NCBI GenBank assembly: GCA_937135955.1
Contig: CAKZOB010000046.1
Location: forward strand, 1-46,723
Direction of reading: 5' to 3'
From: an uncultured Anaerolineales bacterium
GTDB taxonomy: Bacteria > Chloroflexota > Anaerolineae > Aggregatilineales > Aggregatilineaceae
Length of the DNA: 46,723 bases
The notes beneath the pieces are model-generated. The model did no database searches, was not told the origin of the DNA, and saw only the letters and a list, made by a program, of their open reading frames with translations. Made by a program: the position numbers and the translations under genes. Positions 43,433 through 46,723 of the stretch are shown here, in pieces. Each line of letters opens with the position of its first letter. The stretch's first letter is position 1.

Positions 43433-43882
43433 ATGACCCGGTATGCGCGTGCCAAGCAGCCGTCTCGTTCCCGGCGATGGGTGCCGATCATGGGCCTGTC
43501 GCTGGCGGTGGCGGTGGCGGTGTTTTCCTATTTCATCTCTTTTCCCCTCGTTGACTTTGGGCGGGAGCGCAGCGAGACCATTGATCAGTCCTACCACGAC
43601 CTGCGTCAACGTATGGAGCGCTATAGCTGGTACAACAAGTATGAGAGATATCATGGCAACAACATAGTGGAAATACTGGTCGCTGCAGTACTATGGCTTA
43701 TCATCATGGGTCTGGTGATGTTGACCGTCGGTATGGCTACCTACAACACCGACCCGGAACGAAAAGTGCTCAAACAGATGGGGCCATCGCCGGCGAACAA
43801 GAAAAAAGTGGCCAAGGAACTCAAGAAACAGCTCAAGGAACTCAAGCGCCAGGAACGTGAACTGAAAAGACAGCGCAAGTGA
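43433..43882 (+). CDS. Small two-helix membrane protein with a lysine-rich tail
   Basis: Protein of 149 residues with a basic N-terminus, a membrane helix (IMGLSLAVAVAVFSYFISF, about 19-37), a 40-residue outer loop, a second helix (IVEILVAAVLWLIIMGLVMLTV) and a cytoplasmic tail dominated by Lys/Arg/Glu (KKKVAKELKKQLKELKRQ), probably coiled-coil. It stands between two subunit genes of a molybdenum hydroxylase, 30 bases after one and 55 before the next, on the same strand. I do not recognise the family. It could anchor the enzyme to the membrane or simply share the operon. Confidence 0.65.
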   Translation: MTRYARAKQPSRSRRWVPIMGLSLAVAVAVFSYFISFPLVDFGRERSETIDQSYHDLRQRMERYSWYNKYERYHGNNIVEILVAAVLWLIIMGLVMLTVGMATYNTDPERKVLKQMGPSPANKKKVAKELKKQLKELKRQERELKRQRK

Positions 43883-43937
43883 GGCTGTGTCGCTTGACCC
43901 GTTGGTGAAGAGTGCTTAAAAGGAGTGAAGGCTACCT

Positions 43938-46163
43938 GTGAGTGCCCAAGAGTTTGTGATTGGCCAGACGGTGCGGCGTCTGGATGCAGTGGGAAAAGTC
44001 ACCGGCGAGACGCCCTTCCCCGGTGACATCAACCTGGAAGGGCAACTGTGGATGAAGATCCGTTTTTCGGATCGCGTCCATGCCCGTATCACATCCATTG
44101 ACACCTCCAAAGCCGAAGCCCATCCCGGCGTGGTGGCTGTCCTGACAGCCAAGGACGTGCCGGTCAATGAGTATGGGTTGGGCATTCCCGATCAGCCGGT
44201 ATTGTGTGGGCCAGGGAGCACCAAAGAGGGCGCCGACATTGTGCGCTGTATCAGCGACCAGGTGGCGCTGGTGGTCGCAGACACGGAAGAAGCCGCCGCG
44301 GAAGCTGTCCGTCTCATTGAGATCACCTATGAAGACCTGCCGATCGTGGACGATCCGCACCAGGCCATGCAAGAGGACGCGCCGCAGTTGCACCCTCATG
44401 CTCCCAACAACATCCTGACGCATTACCGCATTCGTCATGGAGACGTGGAGGCGGGTTGGGCACAGGCCGAGGTTATCGTCGAGGGGGAATACCGCACTGG
44501 TTTCCAGGAGCACGCTTACCTGCAACCCGAAGCGGGTCTGGGCTACATTGACGAAGAAGGGCGGGTCACGGTGATCGTAGCCGGTCAGTGGGTGCACAAA
44601 GACCGGCAGCAGATCGCCCATGCGCTCGATCTGCCCGAAGAGAGGGTGCGTGTCATCTACCCGGCCATAGGTGGGGCCTTCGGCGGTCGCGAAGATATGT
44701 CGGTCCAGATTGTGCTGGCGCTGGCGGCAATGAAGGTGGGCCGTCCGGTCAAGATCATTTGGAGCCGCGAGGAATCGATCATTGGGCATCACAAGCGTCA
44801 CCCCATGACCATCCGTGCCAAATGGGGAGCGACCAGGGAAGGCAAGCTGGTCGCGGCGGAGGCGGTGATCATCGCGGATGCCGGAGCGTATGCCTATACG
44901 TCGCCCAAAGTGTTGGGCAATGCTCATCTGATGGTCTGTGGCCCCTATGAAATTCCCAACGCCAAGGTGGACTCGTACGCCGTCTACACCAACAATGTCC
45001 CCAGCGGGGCCTTTCGTGGTTTCGGCGGGCCGCAGGCGTGCTTTGCTGCTGAAAACCAGATGAACAAACTGGCCGAGGCGCTGGGGATGGACCTGGTGGA
45101 ACTGCGCCTGAAAAATGTGCTGCGCGACGGCAGTATCGCCGTCGTGGGGACGCCTTTGCCGCCTGGGGTGACGCTGGATCGCGTGCTGGCGGAAGGGGCG
45201 CTCCAGAGCGGCTATTGGGAGCACACGGAAGACGGCTGGCGACGGTTGCCGCTGCAGCAGCCCACCGACCCGACCAGGCGGCGCGGGGTAGGCGTGGCAA
45301 TGGGCTTCAAGAATGTCGGCTTCAGCTTCGGCGCGCCGGAGGAGAACTGGGCCACTGTTGAACTGTACGGTGAGACCGAGATCGAGCGAGTAGTAGTGCG
45401 CGAGGCGGGGGCAGATGTGGGGCAGGGCGCACATACTGCCTTTGTGCAGATGGCGGCGGAAGCGGTCGGCGTGCCGGTCGAGAAAGTGGAGTTGATCGGG
45501 CACGACACAGCGCATACCGGCAACTCCGGCAGCGCGTCTGCATCGCGTATGACGTTCATGGCGGGCAATGCCATCAAGGGCGCGGCCCAACTGGCGCTGG
45601 AGAAATGGCGCAACGAAGAACGCCCAGCCATCGCTACCTATCAGTACCGTGCGCCACGCACCACACCGTACGATCCCGAAACCGGACGGGCCGAGCCAAA
45701 CTTCGCCTACGGTTATGTGGCTCAGTTCGCCGAGGTCGAGGTGGATGTGGAAACCGGTCAGATCGAGGTGGTGCGTGTTGTTTCAGCGCACGATGTGGGC
45801 AAGGCCATCAACCCTCAATTGATTGAGGGACAGGTCGAGGGCGCGGTTGTGCAAGCGCTGGGCTATGCCATCATGGAAAACCTGGTGACGGAACAGGGGC
45901 GCATCCTGAACCCCTATCTGTCTACCTATCTGATCCCCACTGTCTGGGATATTCCAAAGGAAACGAAGTCGGTCATCCTGGAATACGCTGATCCACGTGG
46001 TCCCTGGGGAGCGCGCGGAATGGCCGAGATGCCGTTCATCCCGTTGGCTCCGGCGATTACTGGCGCGCTGCACGACGCGACGGGCATCTGGTTCGAACAG
46101 ATTCCACTCATTCCCGAACGAGTGGTCTTCAAACTGCGCGAGAAGGGGCTGGGTGTTATTTAG
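43938..46163 (+). CDS. Molybdopterin-binding subunit of a xanthine-dehydrogenase-type enzyme
   Basis: Catalytic subunit of 741 residues (CoxL/XdhA family). Motifs include RRLDAVGKVTGETPFPGDI, the molybdopterin loop IGGAFGGRED, GAFRGFGGPQ, AGADVGQGAHTAF, and the catalytic glutamate E697 in PWGARGMAEMPF. The active-site loop VGFSFGAPEE is not the AYRCSLR loop of CO dehydrogenase, so CO oxidation is unlikely. Substrate is probably a purine or other N-heterocycle. It has no fused FeS domain and relies on the FAD/2Fe-2S fusion two genes upstream. The gene begins with GTG and overlaps yqeB by 11 bases. Confidence 0.92.
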   Translation: MSAQEFVIGQTVRRLDAVGKVTGETPFPGDINLEGQLWMKIRFSDRVHARITSIDTSKAEAHPGVVAVLTAKDVPVNEYGLGIPDQPVLCGPGSTKEGADIVRCISDQVALVVADTEEAAAEAVRLIEITYEDLPIVDDPHQAMQEDAPQLHPHAPNNILTHYRIRHGDVEAGWAQAEVIVEGEYRTGFQEHAYLQPEAGLGYIDEEGRVTVIVAGQWVHKDRQQIAHALDLPEERVRVIYPAIGGAFGGREDMSVQIVLALAAMKVGRPVKIIWSREESIIGHHKRHPMTIRAKWGATREGKLVAAEAVIIADAGAYAYTSPKVLGNAHLMVCGPYEIPNAKVDSYAVYTNNVPSGAFRGFGGPQACFAAENQMNKLAEALGMDLVELRLKNVLRDGSIAVVGTPLPPGVTLDRVLAEGALQSGYWEHTEDGWRRLPLQQPTDPTRRRGVGVAMGFKNVGFSFGAPEENWATVELYGETEIERVVVREAGADVGQGAHTAFVQMAAEAVGVPVEKVELIGHDTAHTGNSGSASASRMTFMAGNAIKGAAQLALEKWRNEERPAIATYQYRAPRTTPYDPETGRAEPNFAYGYVAQFAEVEVDVETGQIEVVRVVSAHDVGKAINPQLIEGQVEGAVVQALGYAIMENLVTEQGRILNPYLSTYLIPTVWDIPKETKSVILEYADPRGPWGARGMAEMPFIPLAPAITGALHDATGIWFEQIPLIPERVVFKLREKGLGVI

Positions 46164-46723
46164 GGACGTTTCGGTCATCGTCCGGGGCGGGGGAGACCTG
46201 GCCTCTGGCGTCGTCTACCGGCTGGTGAAGGCGGGCTTTCCGGTTCTGGTGACTGAACTGGAGCGCCCGCTTGCCATCCGGCGAACGGTGGCCTTTGCTT
46301 CTGCGGTCTATGAGGGGCAGATTACCGTAGAGGGGATTACGGCACGCCTCGTCACCGGGCTGGAGGAGGCTGCTGCTCTATGGGCAGCGGGCGAAGTCCC
46401 GGTGCTGATTGATCCGGCTGGCGAAAGCATACGGGCGCTGCGCCCGGCGGTGGTGGTAGATGCCCGTCTGGCCAAGCGCAACCTGGGGACGACGCTGTCC
46501 GATGCCTCGCTGGTAATCGCCCTGGGGCCAGGATTTGTGGCGGGCACCGACTGTCACGCCGTGATCGAGACGAAGCGCGGTCATTTTCTGGGGCGCGTGA
46601 TCTGGCAAGGGGCGGCGGAACCAGATACGGGACGGCCTGGCAGCGTGCAGGGGCATGAGGCGGATCGCGTGTTACGCGCCCCCTGTGACGGAGAGCTGAT
46701 CGCGCTGGCGCAGATCGGGGACG
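46153..46723 (+). CDS. yqeB: YqeB/EF2563-family selenium-dependent hydroxylase accessory protein (3' truncated by window edge)
   Basis: The frame starts at GTG 46153, overlapping the hydroxylase stop, and is open to the window end (190 codons), with AGAAGGGG upstream. The start VIVRGGGDLASGVVYRLVKAGF is the nucleotide-binding-like loop of YqeB. LERPLAIRRTVAFASAVYEG, VVVDARLAKRNLGTT and IALGPGFVAGTDCHAVIETKRGHFLGRVIW are strongly diagnostic. Members of this family occur with selenium-dependent molybdenum hydroxylases and are believed to help install a labile selenium at the molybdenum site. Its presence predicts selenium dependence of one of the two hydroxylases here; selenium is not shown directly. 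Confidence 0.9.
   Translation, partial: MLFRDVSVIVRGGGDLASGVVYRLVKAGFPVLVTELERPLAIRRTVAFASAVYEGQITVEGITARLVTGLEEAAALWAAGEVPVLIDPAGESIRALRPAVVVDARLAKRNLGTTLSDASLVIALGPGFVAGTDCHAVIETKRGHFLGRVIWQGAAEPDTGRPGSVQGHEADRVLRAPCDGELIALAQIGD

Noticed and set aside
37421-46163. Possible selenocysteine codon in the hydroxylase genes
   Set aside because: No in-frame TGA is present; any selenium would be a labile cofactor atom, as expected with YqeB.
43938-46163. Carbon monoxide dehydrogenase large subunit
   Set aside because: The family matches, but the AYRCSLR active-site loop of true CO dehydrogenase is absent and the context is purine catabolism.

Overview
This 46.7 kb window is GC-rich bacterial chromosome, densely coded in short operons with overlapping stop/start codons and frequent GTG/TTG starts. 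There is no rRNA, tRNA, CRISPR array, insertion sequence or phage gene. The gene mix suggests a Chloroflexota (Anaerolineae-like) bacterium: a Chloroflexota-style Flp pilin N-terminus, a bacterial coenzyme F420 gene set, carbon monoxide/xanthine-dehydrogenase-type hydroxylases and a GldFG-type exporter. The taxonomic call is inference from gene content only.

Left part (1-11.5 kb): the C-terminus of a carotenoid desaturase/isomerase-type oxidoreductase, a class I photolyase, and a B12-binding radical SAM protein on the plus strand. On the minus strand lie a LiaF-like membrane protein, the housekeeping sigma factor, a DUF4340 protein, a GldG-like protein, an ABC-2 permease, an ABC ATPase, and a guanylate kinase fused to a degenerate Nudix-like domain. 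A clear intrinsic terminator separates the transporter operon from the sigma factor. At 11.5-15.8 kb a 1443-residue protein joins a type IVb (Flp) prepilin N-terminus to three PA14 domains and five jelly-roll modules, with the third PA14 inserted inside the last module.

Right part (16.1-46.7 kb, all plus strand) is a catabolic island for purines and ureides, with housekeeping and unassigned genes mixed in. Recognisable members are an 8-oxoguanine deaminase-like amidohydrolase, a hydantoinase/dihydropyrimidinase, two different carbamoyltransferases (one lacking the aspartate-binding residues of PyrB, one YgeW-like), a carbamate kinase, two fold-type-II PLP enzymes, an SsnA-like aminohydrolase, an XdhD-like hydroxylase, an XdhC chaperone, a fused FAD/2Fe-2S subunit, a second molybdopterin subunit and the start of YqeB. 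This closely parallels the E. coli ygeW-ygeX-hyuA-yqeA-yqeB-ygfK-ssnA-xdhD locus and related anaerobic urate-degrading clusters.

Inside the island, between ssnA and xdhD, sits an almost complete F420 gene set: NADPH:F420 reductase, cofE, a nitroreductase, cofD, cofC and a luciferase-like F420-dependent oxidoreductase. I see no YgfK homologue in the window. The main hypothesis is that this lineage couples purine/ureide breakdown to deazaflavin (F420) electron transfer: hydroxylation of purines would yield reducing equivalents that NpdG passes to F420, and the luciferase-like enzyme would carry out a reductive step. Carbamoyl groups released downstream would be turned into ATP by the carbamate kinase.
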